A stretch of 64,000 nt of DNA from Actinomycetes bacterium (GTDB lineage Bacteria; Actinomycetota; Actinomycetes; Streptosporangiales; Streptosporangiaceae), in NCBI GenBank assembly GCA_021793235.1, contig JAJYTD010000017.1, forward strand, positions 1 through 64,000. Direction: 5' to 3'. Under the pieces are notes generated by a model. The model searched no databases. It worked only from the letters and a program-made list of their open reading frames with translations, and was not told the DNA's origin. Positions 54,033 to 61,760 of the stretch are shown here, in pieces (positions within the stretch are counted from its first letter, which is position 1; every line of letters begins with the position of its first letter). Both the position numbers and the translations under genes were made by a program.

Positions 54033-56095
54033 GCACGGCGCCCTTCCACCGCGCACCGGGCCGGCCCGGTGCGCGGACGGCGCCCGCCCCGGCCGTCGAC
54101 ACGGTGCACGGCGTCCCCGTGGCCGACCCCTACCGCTGGCTGGAGGACCCCGACTCCGCTGCCACCCGCCGGTGGCTGGCCGAACAGGACCGGGAGTTCA
54201 CCCGGGCCGCCGCCGGATGGCCCTTGCGCGGCCGGCTGGCCGCCGATATCCGCCGACTCGTCGCCACTGACCTCTGGTCACCGCCGGTCCACCGCGGCGG
54301 CCGGGTGTTCGCGACCCGGCGTGCGGCCGGTGCCGACCATCCCGTGCTCCTCGTCATCGGCGGCGGGACCGAGCACGTGGTGTTCGACCCCGCCGCCGAC
54401 GATCCCAGCGGCCGGACCACGCTGGACGCCTGGGAGCCCAGCCCCGATGGGCTGCTGGTGGCCGTGCAGACCTCCACCGGCGGCACCGAGCGCGGCGCGC
54501 TGCGCGTGCTCTCCACCGACACGGGCCTGCCGGTCGAGGAGCCGATCCGGGGGGTGCGCTACTCCCATGTCGCCTGGCTTCCCGGCCCGGGCGCCTTCTA
54601 CTACGTCCGCCGCGACGACGGCGACGGCCGCCGCGGGGTGTGGCTGCACCGCATCGCCGAAGGGCGCGGCCACCGCGGCGACGTGCTGGTGCGCCCCTGT
54701 ACCGGGGCGCGCACCGTGCCGGGTGTGCGGCTGCTGCGCGACCGGTGGCTGGTGGTCACCGAGAGCCACGGCACCGGCCACCGCAACGACCTGTGGATCG
54801 CCGATATCTCCGGCGGCCGCGAGGCGGACCCGCCCTGGCGGGAGGTGCACGCCGGACGGGATATCGAATCCGAGCCCGACATGGGCCCTGACGGCCTGCT
54901 CTACCTGCGTACGACCCTGGAGGCCCCGCGCCGCCGGATCTGTGCCGCCGACCCCGGCGCGCCCGGGCCCGCCCACTGGCGCGAGGTGGTGCCCGAGGCC
55001 CCCGATTCCACGCTGGACGGCTTCGCCGCCACCGGGACCGAACTCCTCATCGCCCGCACCCGCATGGGCATCAGCGAGGTGAGCGCCCACGACCCGCGCG
55101 ACGGGAGCCTGCTCCGGCGGGTCGACCTGCCCGGGGAGGGCATGGTGACCCGGCCGGCGGCCAGCGGGGACGACGGCAGCGCCCACTTCTGCTACGCCGA
55201 TGTCGCCACCCAGCAGACCGTGCTGGCCCTGCCTCCGGGCACGACCCGCCCCCGGCCCTGGCCCCCGGGCGCCGACCCCCCGGCTCCGCCACGGGTGCGC
55301 CGCCGCACGGTGCGGTGCCGCTCCGCCGACGGCACGCTGGTGCCGGTCACCCTGTTCTCCACCGCGGCGCACGACGAGTCCGGCCCCACCATCCTGCACG
55401 CCTACGGCGGGTTCGGCCGGCCGCGCCAGTTCGGGTTCAGCGCGACCGTGCTGGCCTGGCTGCTGGCCGGGGGCCGCTACGCCGTCGCCCACGTGCGCGG
55501 CGGCGGCGACGCCGGGCGCGAGTGGCACATGCGCGGCGCCCGGCGCAACAAGATCCGCTCGGTGGAGGACCTCATCGCCGCGGGCGACGCGCTCGTCGCC
55601 GCCGGGTACTGCACGCGCGGCCAGTTGTGCCTGTCGGGCGGGTCGGCGGGCGGCCTGCTGGTGCTGGCCGCCGCCATGCTCCGCCCCGACCTGTGCTCGG
55701 CCGTCATCGCTTCGGCCCCGCTGGCCGACATGGCGCGTTTCGAACGCCTGGGTCTGGGGTCGATGTGGACCCGGGAGTTCGGCACCGCGGCCGATCCCGA
55801 TGACTTCGCCGCCCTGATGTCCTACTCGCCCTACCACCGGGCGCTGGCCGGGCACGGGCAGCGCTACCCGGCGGTGCTGATCACCGGCTTCCACGGCGAC
55901 ACCCGTACCGATGCGGCCCATGCGCGCAAGATGTGCGCCGCCCTGCGGGCCGCGGCCGCGCCGGCCGTCCCGGTGCTGCTGCGCTACGAGCACGGCGTCG
56001 GCCACGGGCCGCGCTCTGTGACCAGGGCCATCGAACTCGCGGCCGACGCGCACGCGTTCGCGGCCGCGCGAACAGGGCTGCTCTCGCGGTACTGA
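54029..56095 (+). CDS. Prolyl oligopeptidase (S9A)
   Basis: A 688-aa serine peptidase of family S9A that cleaves short peptides, typically after Pro. It has an N-terminal DTVHGVPVADPYRWLEDPDS signature, a beta-propeller (about 80-420) and an alpha/beta hydrolase domain with Ser539 (LSGGSAGGLL), Asp624 (FHGDTRTDAAHARK) and His659 (HGVGHG). There is no signal peptide, so it is cytoplasmic. It is 47 bp upstream of a small peptide gene and in the same direction, suggesting a role in leader-peptide removal, as described for a few lanthipeptide systems (FlaP). A general peptidase role is the alternative. Confidence 0.9.
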   Translation: MSTAPFHRAPGRPGARTAPAPAVDTVHGVPVADPYRWLEDPDSAATRRWLAEQDREFTRAAAGWPLRGRLAADIRRLVATDLWSPPVHRGGRVFATRRAAGADHPVLLVIGGGTEHVVFDPAADDPSGRTTLDAWEPSPDGLLVAVQTSTGGTERGALRVLSTDTGLPVEEPIRGVRYSHVAWLPGPGAFYYVRRDDGDGRRGVWLHRIAEGRGHRGDVLVRPCTGARTVPGVRLLRDRWLVVTESHGTGHRNDLWIADISGGREADPPWREVHAGRDIESEPDMGPDGLLYLRTTLEAPRRRICAADPGAPGPAHWREVVPEAPDSTLDGFAATGTELLIARTRMGISEVSAHDPRDGSLLRRVDLPGEGMVTRPAASGDDGSAHFCYADVATQQTVLALPPGTTRPRPWPPGADPPAPPRVRRRTVRCRSADGTLVPVTLFSTAAHDESGPTILHAYGGFGRPRQFGFSATVLAWLLAGGRYAVAHVRGGGDAGREWHMRGARRNKIRSVEDLIAAGDALVAAGYCTRGQLCLSGGSAGGLLVLAAAMLRPDLCSAVIASAPLADMARFERLGLGSMWTREFGTAADPDDFAALMSYSPYHRALAGHGQRYPAVLITGFHGDTRTDAAHARKMCAALRAAAAPAVPVLLRYEHGVGHGPRSVTRAIELAADAHAFAAARTGLLSRY

Positions 56096-56142
56096 CCGGT
56101 GCTCGGGAGGGCCCTCACCCGGAAGAAGGAGGTGAAAAAACC

Positions 56143-56250
56143 ATGGACCCGATCGAGGTCGAGGTCGAGGACCTCGCCGAGGTCACCTCGCGGGACATCA
56201 CCGCGGGCGGCGACAGCGACGGTACCGACTCCAGCTCCGACTTCATCTGA
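56143..56250 (+). CDS. Candidate RiPP precursor peptide
   Basis: A 35-codon gene preceded by AAGGAGGTG (12 to 14 nt before ATG 56143), nearly a full anti-SD match. The peptide has 11 acidic residues and one Arg. Residues 1-23 are leader-like (MDPIEVEVEDLAEV, ending in Gly22-Gly23). Residues 24-35 read DSDGTDSSSDFI, a core of Asp, Ser and Thr without Cys. It sits between the peptidase and oxygenase genes, with a hairpin after it, the usual layout of a precursor gene before its modifying enzyme. The function is inferred from size, composition and context. Confidence 0.7.
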   Translation: MDPIEVEVEDLAEVTSRDITAGGDSDGTDSSSDFI

Positions 56251-56276
56251 CCGGACGATCCACCCCATCCGCCACC

Positions 56277-56315
56277 GACCGGCCGCCGGGGAGGCGCCTC
56301 CTTTGGCGGCCGGTC
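56277..56315 (+). terminator. Attenuator-like hairpin after the peptide gene
   Basis: An 11-bp perfect stem (GACCGGCCGCC and its complement) encloses a loop that itself contains the 12-bp palindrome GGAGGCGCCTCC (56290-56301), so two alternative structures are possible. There is no U-tract. The position, 27 nt after the peptide stop and 20 nt before the oxygenase, fits partial termination that keeps the peptide transcript in excess. Confidence 0.6.
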
Positions 56316-56335
56316 CCGCCGTGGAAGGCCCGATC

Positions 56336-57514
56336 TTGACCGACCGCCTGTTCACCGAAATACTGCGCACGGCCATCGGCGACGAGCTTCTCACCGGGCG
56401 GCTGTCCTCGGATGTCGTCTTCGCCGACCTCGGCGCCGAAGCCGTGCGCCCGCTGTTGACCTTCGACGACCTCAGCGACATCCTCACCACGCACGCCCTG
56501 GAGCCGCCCCGGGTGCGGCTGCACCGCAAGGGCGCGCCGGTTCCGGCCGCCCGCTACACCGATGCCGGTGAGGCCTCGCGCACCACGCGCCGGATCATCC
56601 GGCCCGAGGCGCTCTACCGCGAACTGCGCGAGGGCGCCAGCCTGGTCCTGGACGGCATCGACCGGCTGCACCCGCCGATCCGGGCGGCTACCGATGACCT
56701 GATGCGGCTGGTCCGCGAACGGGCCCAGACGAACCTGTACCTCATCTGGGGGGATTCGCACGGTTTCGACACCCACTGGGACGACCACGACACCTTTATC
56801 GTGCAGGTCGAGGGGACGAAGGCGTGGCAGGTGCACGGGCAGGGCAGCCGCCCGTACCCGATGAAGGTGGACGCCGACCACGCCCACGCCCCGCCCGAGG
56901 GCACCGTGTGGGAGGGGGTGCTGCGCCCCGGCCAGGTGCTGCACGTTCCCCGCGGCTGGTGGCACACGGTCACCGGCACCGGCGATGTGAGCATGCACCT
57001 GACGTTCGGGTTCACCCGCGCCACGGGCATCGACTGGGCGCGCTCCCTGCTGGAGCGCCTGCACGATGTGCGGCTCCTGCGCCGCGACCTGCCGCGGTTC
57101 GGCTCCGCCGAGGAGCGCCGCACACACCACCACGAGCTCCTGCGGTGCCTGGCCGACCTCGCCGAGCAGCACGATATCGACGCGTTCCTGGACGAGCGCG
57201 ACGCGCGGTTCCCGCGCCGCCAGTCCTTCGCGCTGCCCTGGGCGGTGGACGGCGCGGATCCCGCGCCGTCCACCCGGGTGGAGTTCGTGCCGATCCTGGC
57301 TCCTGTGGTGGAGCGCGACGGTGAGCGCATCAGCGTCACGGTCTCGGGCCGGCGCTACCGGCTTCCCGCGGTCGCCGAGCCCGTCCTGGCCGCGATCGCC
57401 CGGGAGCGGTCGCTGACCGTTGCCGAGCTCGCCGAGCGGTCCCGGACACCGCTGGAGACCACGGCCGAGGTGCTGCGCGCCCTGGTGCGCCACCACCTTG
57501 TGCTGCTGCGCTGA
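56336..57514 (+). CDS. JmjC/Cupin_4 oxygenase, ROX-like
   Basis: A 392-aa Fe(II)/2-oxoglutarate oxygenase-type protein of the Cupin_4 (JmjC) family. Metal ligands are the HxD pair in FDTHWDDHDTFIVQVEG (codons at 56774 and 56780) and the distal His in VPRGWWHTV (56963). The cofactor-side VEGTKAWQVHG is also typical. The C-terminal 90 residues contain a winged-helix-like segment (LTVAELAERSRTPLETTAEV), as in ribosomal oxygenases YcfD, MINA53 and NO66, which hydroxylate Arg or His. Here the nearest substrate candidate is the small peptide upstream. TTG 56336 has GGAAGG 7 nt upstream; GTG 56321 is the alternative. Confidence 0.85.
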   Translation: MTDRLFTEILRTAIGDELLTGRLSSDVVFADLGAEAVRPLLTFDDLSDILTTHALEPPRVRLHRKGAPVPAARYTDAGEASRTTRRIIRPEALYRELREGASLVLDGIDRLHPPIRAATDDLMRLVRERAQTNLYLIWGDSHGFDTHWDDHDTFIVQVEGTKAWQVHGQGSRPYPMKVDADHAHAPPEGTVWEGVLRPGQVLHVPRGWWHTVTGTGDVSMHLTFGFTRATGIDWARSLLERLHDVRLLRRDLPRFGSAEERRTHHHELLRCLADLAEQHDIDAFLDERDARFPRRQSFALPWAVDGADPAPSTRVEFVPILAPVVERDGERISVTVSGRRYRLPAVAEPVLAAIARERSLTVAELAERSRTPLETTAEVLRALVRHHLVLLR

Positions 57515-57535
57515 GGGGCGCGGGCGGCCGGGGCC

Positions 57536-58312
57536 TTACTCCCGGGCCGCCCGCTGCGCGGCGACGTAGGCCTCGATGCCGTCGAGTAGGCGCTCGATGC
57601 CGAACTCGATCTCGACTTCCACTTCCGGCCGGTCGGCGGGGTCCGCGGCTTCGAACGCGCCATCGGCGGCGACGGCCGCCAGGGCGGGGTAGCGGTCCGC
57701 GGGAATGCCTCGGAGGAACCGGCCGTAGTCCCGTTCCGCCTGGTCGGCGGTGAGGCCCGCCCGGCGCTGGGCCTGCTCGACGTCTCCGAGTACCCGGGCG
57801 AGTTCGCGGACCGCTCCGTCCAGGAACATGAACGCCTGGACCATCTCGGCTGAGCCGAGTCCGGAGGTGGAGAAGGCGCGCAGCCCCTGCTCGAGCCAGG
57901 AGAGGCTGCAGGGCCCCTGAGGCGGGCCTTCCAGCTTGTGCCGCAGCAGCCAGGGGTGTCTGCGGAAGACCGCCACCATCTCCCGGGCCAGGATGTGGAT
58001 CCCGGCCCGCCACCCGCCGGGGACGCCCTCCACCTCCGGCGCCGAACCGATCGCCGTGTCGACCATGAGCTCGACGAGCTGCTCCTTGCTGGAGACGTAG
58101 CGGTACAGCGACATGGTGGTGTAGCCGAGCTCCTGGGCGACGCGCTGCATCGACACCGCGTCCAGCCCTTCGGCGTCGGCGACCCCGATGGCGGCCTGAA
58201 CGACCTTGTCGACGCTCAGCCGGGGCTTGGGTCCGCGGCTGGGCCGCTCGGCGGTACCCCACAGCAGTTCCAGGGTGGTGGGGGCGCCCGTCGGGGTGCC
58301 GTCCCTCGCCAT
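57536..58312 (-). CDS. TetR-family regulator of the exporter genes
   Basis: A 258-aa regulator. The helix-turn-helix is in VVQAAIGVADAEGLDAVS and RVAQELGYTTMSLYRYV. The C-terminal domain is of the TetR_C type (VFRRHPWLLRHK, FMFLDGAVRELARVLGD). It is divergent from the drrA-like gene, with one operator between them, a typical drug-responsive arrangement. It ends 22 bp from the oxygenase gene, convergent with it. Confidence 0.91.
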   Translation of the reverse strand: MARDGTPTGAPTTLELLWGTAERPSRGPKPRLSVDKVVQAAIGVADAEGLDAVSMQRVAQELGYTTMSLYRYVSSKEQLVELMVDTAIGSAPEVEGVPGGWRAGIHILAREMVAVFRRHPWLLRHKLEGPPQGPCSLSWLEQGLRAFSTSGLGSAEMVQAFMFLDGAVRELARVLGDVEQAQRRAGLTADQAERDYGRFLRGIPADRYPALAAVAADGAFEAADPADRPEVEVEIEFGIERLLDGIEAYVAAQRAARE

Positions 58313-58332
58313 GTTCCTCCCATCGTCGCGGG

Positions 58333-58378
58333 TTGACCTCCAGTCTAGATCTGTGTATTACTTACACTAAATAGTGTA
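58333..58378 (+). promoter_or_regulatory. Promoter and TetR operator of the exporter
   Basis: A -35 box TTGACC (58333-58338), a 17-bp spacer and a -10 box TATTAC (58356-58361) place the start of transcription near 58368. Over that point lies the palindrome TACACTA-AA-TAGTGTA (58363-58378). Binding of the divergent TetR protein would block the exporter promoter and probably its own. Confidence 0.75.
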
Positions 58379-58403
58379 TCTGGCACACAGAAAGGAGGTG
58401 CCC

Positions 58404-59402
58404 GTGGACACCACCGGACACGCCGTCCTCGCCGAGGGGATCGGCAAGCGCTACGGCGCGACCCAGGCGCTCGACGGCTTCGACATCGCCGTGCCGCCGG
58501 GCACGATCTACGGACTGCTCGGCCCCAACGGCGCGGGCAAGACCACCACCGTGGAGATCCTGGCCACGCTGCGGCGCCCCGACACCGGGCGCGCCGTGGT
58601 CGCCGGGTACGACGTGGTGCGCGACCCCGGTCAGGTGCGCGCCCGGATCGGCCTGACCGGCCAGTACGCCGCGGTGGACGAGGTCCTGACCGGCCGCGAG
58701 AACCTCGCCGTGTTCGGGCGGCTCTACGGCCTGAGCCCCGCGGCCGCCCGGCGGCGCGCCGACGCGCTTCTGGAGGAGTTCGGGCTGGCCGAGGCCGGCC
58801 CCCGCCCGGCCCGGCAGTACTCGGGCGGCATGCGGCGCCGGCTCGACCTCGCCGCCAGCCTGATCCACCGGCCCCGGGTGCTGTTCTTGGACGAGCCCAC
58901 CACGGGCCTGGACCCGCGCAGCCGCACCGGAGTGTGGAACGCCGTCCGGGAACTGGTCGCGGCCGGGACCACGGTGCTGCTCACCACGCAGTACCTGGAG
59001 GAGGCCGACCAGCTCGCCGACCGGATCGCGGTCATCGACGCCGGGAGGGCGGTCGCGGAGGGCAGCGCCGACCAGCTCAAGTCCCGGATCGGCGGCGACC
59101 GGATCGACGTGGTCCTCAGCGGGCCCGGAAGCCTGGCCGAGGCCGCCGCGATCATCGGCCGCGTCTGCGGCGCCCAGCCGCGGGTCCTGGCCGAGGAGCA
59201 CCGGGTCAGCGTCCCCGTCTCGGACCGGACCGCCATGCTCACCGGCATCGTCCGCGCCCTGGACGACGCCGGTGTGCACCTCGAGGACATCGGAGTGCGC
59301 AGGCCCACACTCGACGAGGTCTTCCTCGGCCTCACCGGGCACCGCGCCGATCCGAGCGGGGCCGCGGGGGCCCGCCACGCGGAACTGGAGGCCGCATCGT
59401 GA
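58404..59402 (+). CDS. ABC exporter ATPase, DrrA type
   Basis: A 332-aa ATPase of the DrrA (daunorubicin resistance) group. Walker A is GPNGAGKTTTVEIL, the signature YSGGMRRRLDLA, and Walker B VLFLDEPTTGLD with the DrrA-typical YLEEADQLADRIAVID. The C-terminal RPTLDEVFLGLTGH is also typical. GTG 58404 follows a consensus AAAGGAGGTG. It is followed by the permease gene with a GTGA overlap. Substrate unknown. Confidence 0.94.
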   Translation: MDTTGHAVLAEGIGKRYGATQALDGFDIAVPPGTIYGLLGPNGAGKTTTVEILATLRRPDTGRAVVAGYDVVRDPGQVRARIGLTGQYAAVDEVLTGRENLAVFGRLYGLSPAAARRRADALLEEFGLAEAGPRPARQYSGGMRRRLDLAASLIHRPRVLFLDEPTTGLDPRSRTGVWNAVRELVAAGTTVLLTTQYLEEADQLADRIAVIDAGRAVAEGSADQLKSRIGGDRIDVVLSGPGSLAEAAAIIGRVCGAQPRVLAEEHRVSVPVSDRTAMLTGIVRALDDAGVHLEDIGVRRPTLDEVFLGLTGHRADPSGAAGARHAELEAAS

Positions 59403-60247
59403 CGACCACCGGCACGGCCGCCCCTCCCCCGGCGCGGCTCCCGGGCACCCCGGCGCAGCGGCTGGGCAGGGCCGCCGCCGACTGCCTGACCATCACCCGG
59501 CGCAACCTGATCCGGGCGGTGCGCGATCCGGCCGAGCCGCTGATCGGGGTCATCATGCCGATCGTGGTGATGCTGCTGTTCGGCTCCGTGTTCGGCAGCG
59601 TGCTGGTCGTTCCCGGCGGCGGCAACGTCTATGAGTTCCTGATGCCCGGCTTCTTCGCGATGGCGATGCTCAACGGCGTGGCCGCCACCGCGACCGGCAT
59701 GGCCATCGACAGCGGCCGGGAGGTCATGGGCCGGTTCCGCTCCATGCCCATGGCGCCGTCCGCGCTGCTCACCGGGCGCGCTGCGGCCGACCTGCTCCGG
59801 GCGGTGGTCGAGCTGGCCCTGCTGGTGCTGGTCGGGCTGCTGGTCGGCTGGAGGTGGAACGGCGGTATCGGCGGCGCGCTGCTCGCGCTGGCCCTGCTGC
59901 TGCTCTTCCGCCTGGCGCTCACCTGGGTCGGCGTCTACCTGGGCCTGGTGGCCCGCGATCCGGAGGTCACCGGCGTGCTGGTGTGGCCGGTGGTGTTCCC
60001 GATCACCGTCATCTCGACGACCTATCTTCCTCCGGCGCTGATGTCGGACGCGCTGGGGGCCATCGCCGAGTGGAACCCGGTCTCGGCCGTAGTGAACGCC
60101 ACCCGCGAGCTGTTCGCCAACCCGGGTGTGGGCGGGGACTCCTGGACGGTGGAGCACGCGGCGCTGATGGCGGTCGCGTGGTCGCTGCTCATCCTGGCGG
60201 TCTTTGTTCCGCTGTCCATCCGCCGGTACCAAAGGCTCAGCAGGTAG
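59399..60247 (+). CDS. ABC-2 type exporter permease, DrrB type
   Basis: A 282-aa membrane protein with six helices, partner of the preceding ATPase. Typical parts are LTITRRNLIRAVRDPAEPLIGVI at the start (over two segments), the FRSMPMAPSALLTGR loop and WNPVSAVVNATRELF near the end. It exports hydrophobic drugs or, in this context, possibly a modified peptide. GTG 59399 overlaps the ATPase stop. Confidence 0.93.
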   Translation: MTTTGTAAPPPARLPGTPAQRLGRAAADCLTITRRNLIRAVRDPAEPLIGVIMPIVVMLLFGSVFGSVLVVPGGGNVYEFLMPGFFAMAMLNGVAATATGMAIDSGREVMGRFRSMPMAPSALLTGRAAADLLRAVVELALLVLVGLLVGWRWNGGIGGALLALALLLLFRLALTWVGVYLGLVARDPEVTGVLVWPVVFPITVISTTYLPPALMSDALGAIAEWNPVSAVVNATRELFANPGVGGDSWTVEHAALMAVAWSLLILAVFVPLSIRRYQRLSR

Positions 60248-60335
60248 TCCGTCTCCGGCGCCGCGCCGTGGGCGCGGCGCCGGACGGCCGCGCTCGCGCC
60301 GCCCCCGAACCACCCGATGATCTGGGCTACTATCC

Positions 60336-60371
60336 TTGTCGATCAAAAACTGTTAGGGTAGCCTTAACTAA
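60336..60371 (+). promoter_or_regulatory. Promoter with iron box (DmdR/IdeR type)
   Basis: TTAGGGTAGCCTTAACTAA (60353-60371) matches the 19-bp actinobacterial iron-box consensus at 15 positions. It overlaps a possible promoter: TTGTCG (60336-60341), 17 bp, TAGCCT (60359-60364). Iron-loaded DmdR/IdeR would repress the FhuF-like gene when iron is plentiful. Confidence 0.8.
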
Positions 60372-60483
60372 CGGATAGCGGAGTGTCCGGAAATCGTGTA
60401 ACGGACCGGCTATCCGCGTATCAGGGGGTTCTCGTGCGGCGGCGCCGCGCGCGCCACGGTGCCGCAGGAAGGTTGATCCGCGC

Positions 60484-61350
60484 ATGCCAGTGCCACAGCA
60501 TCCGCTCCAGGCGGTGGTCGATGCCTGCGCACCGCTGAAGTTCGCACCGCTGCCCGACATCCGCACCGCCCAGTTCCAAGCGGCGAGCGACCACCCAGGC
60601 GCCGAGCACTGGTACCGCGCCGACCTGATGGTCGCCGAAGGCGCCGTGGGCGCCCTCTTCGACCAGATCACGACGCACCACGGCCCCGGCCACAAGCTTC
60701 CGGCCTCGACCAACCTCCTGCGCGCCCTGCTGCGCGAGCCGATCTTCATCGTGTCGGCCGGCATCTACCTCACCGGCCGCGCCCCGCTGCTGGACGCCGA
60801 CCACCTGTGGTTCCCGTGGCTGCCCGGTGCGAGCTTGGGCACCCCGACCCTGACCAGCGGCCGGGTCGCGGTACTGCCCGATGATCCGGCCGCCGGACAC
60901 CGCGACGCCGTCGTCGTCGCAGACGAGGCCGAACTGGACCGCATCGCCGCCGAGCACCTGGTGGGCGCCTTCTCCCCCATGATCGACGCGCTGCACGCCC
61001 ACACCCGGGTGGGCCTGCGGACGCTGTGGGGCTGGGTGCTGGACACCCTGCACTTCTACATGCTCAACCCGGCCCGCTTCCTGGGCCGCGACGCCGAGGC
61101 CGCGTGGACCCGCGCCGGCCGCCTGGGCGACGCGCTGGTCGAGGCCGGGGCGGTGACCCGGGCGCGGCCGCGGCTGTTCCCGTTCCAGGAGCACCACCCG
61201 CGCGGCACCTGGGCGGTGCGCGGCACCTGCTGTTTCGAGTACAAGGGCGACCCCGAGCACGGTTACTGCACCACCTGCCCGCTCAAGTGCGACACCGACC
61301 GCCGCACCGAACTCCAGGAGTGGATCCGCAACCCGGCCCTGGCCCCCTGA
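60484..61350 (+). CDS. FhuF-like siderophore-iron reductase
   Basis: A 288-aa protein whose C-terminus has four cysteines in a CC-x11-C-x2-C arrangement (GTCCFEYKGDPEHGYCTTCPL read in two parts), the [2Fe-2S] motif of FhuF-type ferric-siderophore reductases. The middle has the family-like LWGWVLDTLHFY. It probably releases iron from imported siderophores in the cytoplasm. ATG 60484 follows AGGAAGG. The iron box upstream supports the role. No siderophore genes are adjacent. Confidence 0.85.
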   Translation: MPVPQHPLQAVVDACAPLKFAPLPDIRTAQFQAASDHPGAEHWYRADLMVAEGAVGALFDQITTHHGPGHKLPASTNLLRALLREPIFIVSAGIYLTGRAPLLDADHLWFPWLPGASLGTPTLTSGRVAVLPDDPAAGHRDAVVVADEAELDRIAAEHLVGAFSPMIDALHAHTRVGLRTLWGWVLDTLHFYMLNPARFLGRDAEAAWTRAGRLGDALVEAGAVTRARPRLFPFQEHHPRGTWAVRGTCCFEYKGDPEHGYCTTCPLKCDTDRRTELQEWIRNPALAP

Positions 61351-61379
61351 CCGGGAGGCTGCGCGCCGAGCGCGGGCGG

Positions 61380-61760
61380 TCACTCATAGAGGGCGACGCC
61401 GCTCGCCGTCCACGTCCGGCTCGACGTGCCGAACACGGCATCGCATTCGTAGTCGAGCCGTATCATCGCCCCGAAGCCGTTCTGCGCGTCCACAGCGCCG
61501 TGCACCTCATAGCGCCAGTCCACGTCGCCCTCGTCGGCCAGGCGCACTGTGGTCTCCTCGGCGGGGAACGCGGCGGAGGCCGGGGCCTTCAGCCGCTGTT
61601 CCACGGCGTCCCGGCACTCCCGGAACGCCGTGTCCAGCATCGCCTGGCTCTCCGCCTTCGAGGCCCAGGGGAACCGCGGTGCCAGCGGGAGCGCTCCTCC
61701 CGAGCAGCCTGCCGACCCCGGCACCAGTACGCAGCCGACGGCGGCCAGGCGTGCGTTCAT
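61380..61760 (-). CDS. Small putative lipoprotein
   Basis: A 126-aa protein with a short signal peptide and lipobox-like VPGSAGC (Cys19). The mature part has ASKAESQAMLDTAFRECRDAV and LKAPASAAFP and a C-terminal domain with YECDAVFG and ALYE. Unknown family. It overlaps the upstream gene by one base (TGATG), so the two are translationally coupled. Confidence 0.75.
   Translation of the reverse strand: MNARLAAVGCVLVPGSAGCSGGALPLAPRFPWASKAESQAMLDTAFRECRDAVEQRLKAPASAAFPAEETTVRLADEGDVDWRYEVHGAVDAQNGFGAMIRLDYECDAVFGTSSRTWTASGVALYE

Noticed and set aside
56143-57514. Lanthipeptide interpretation of the peptide locus
   Set aside because: The peptide has no Cys, and no LanB/LanC/LanM/LanKC-type enzyme is in the window.
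56143-57514. Graspetide interpretation of the peptide locus
   Set aside because: The Thr/Asp content invites it, but no ATP-grasp ligase is present.
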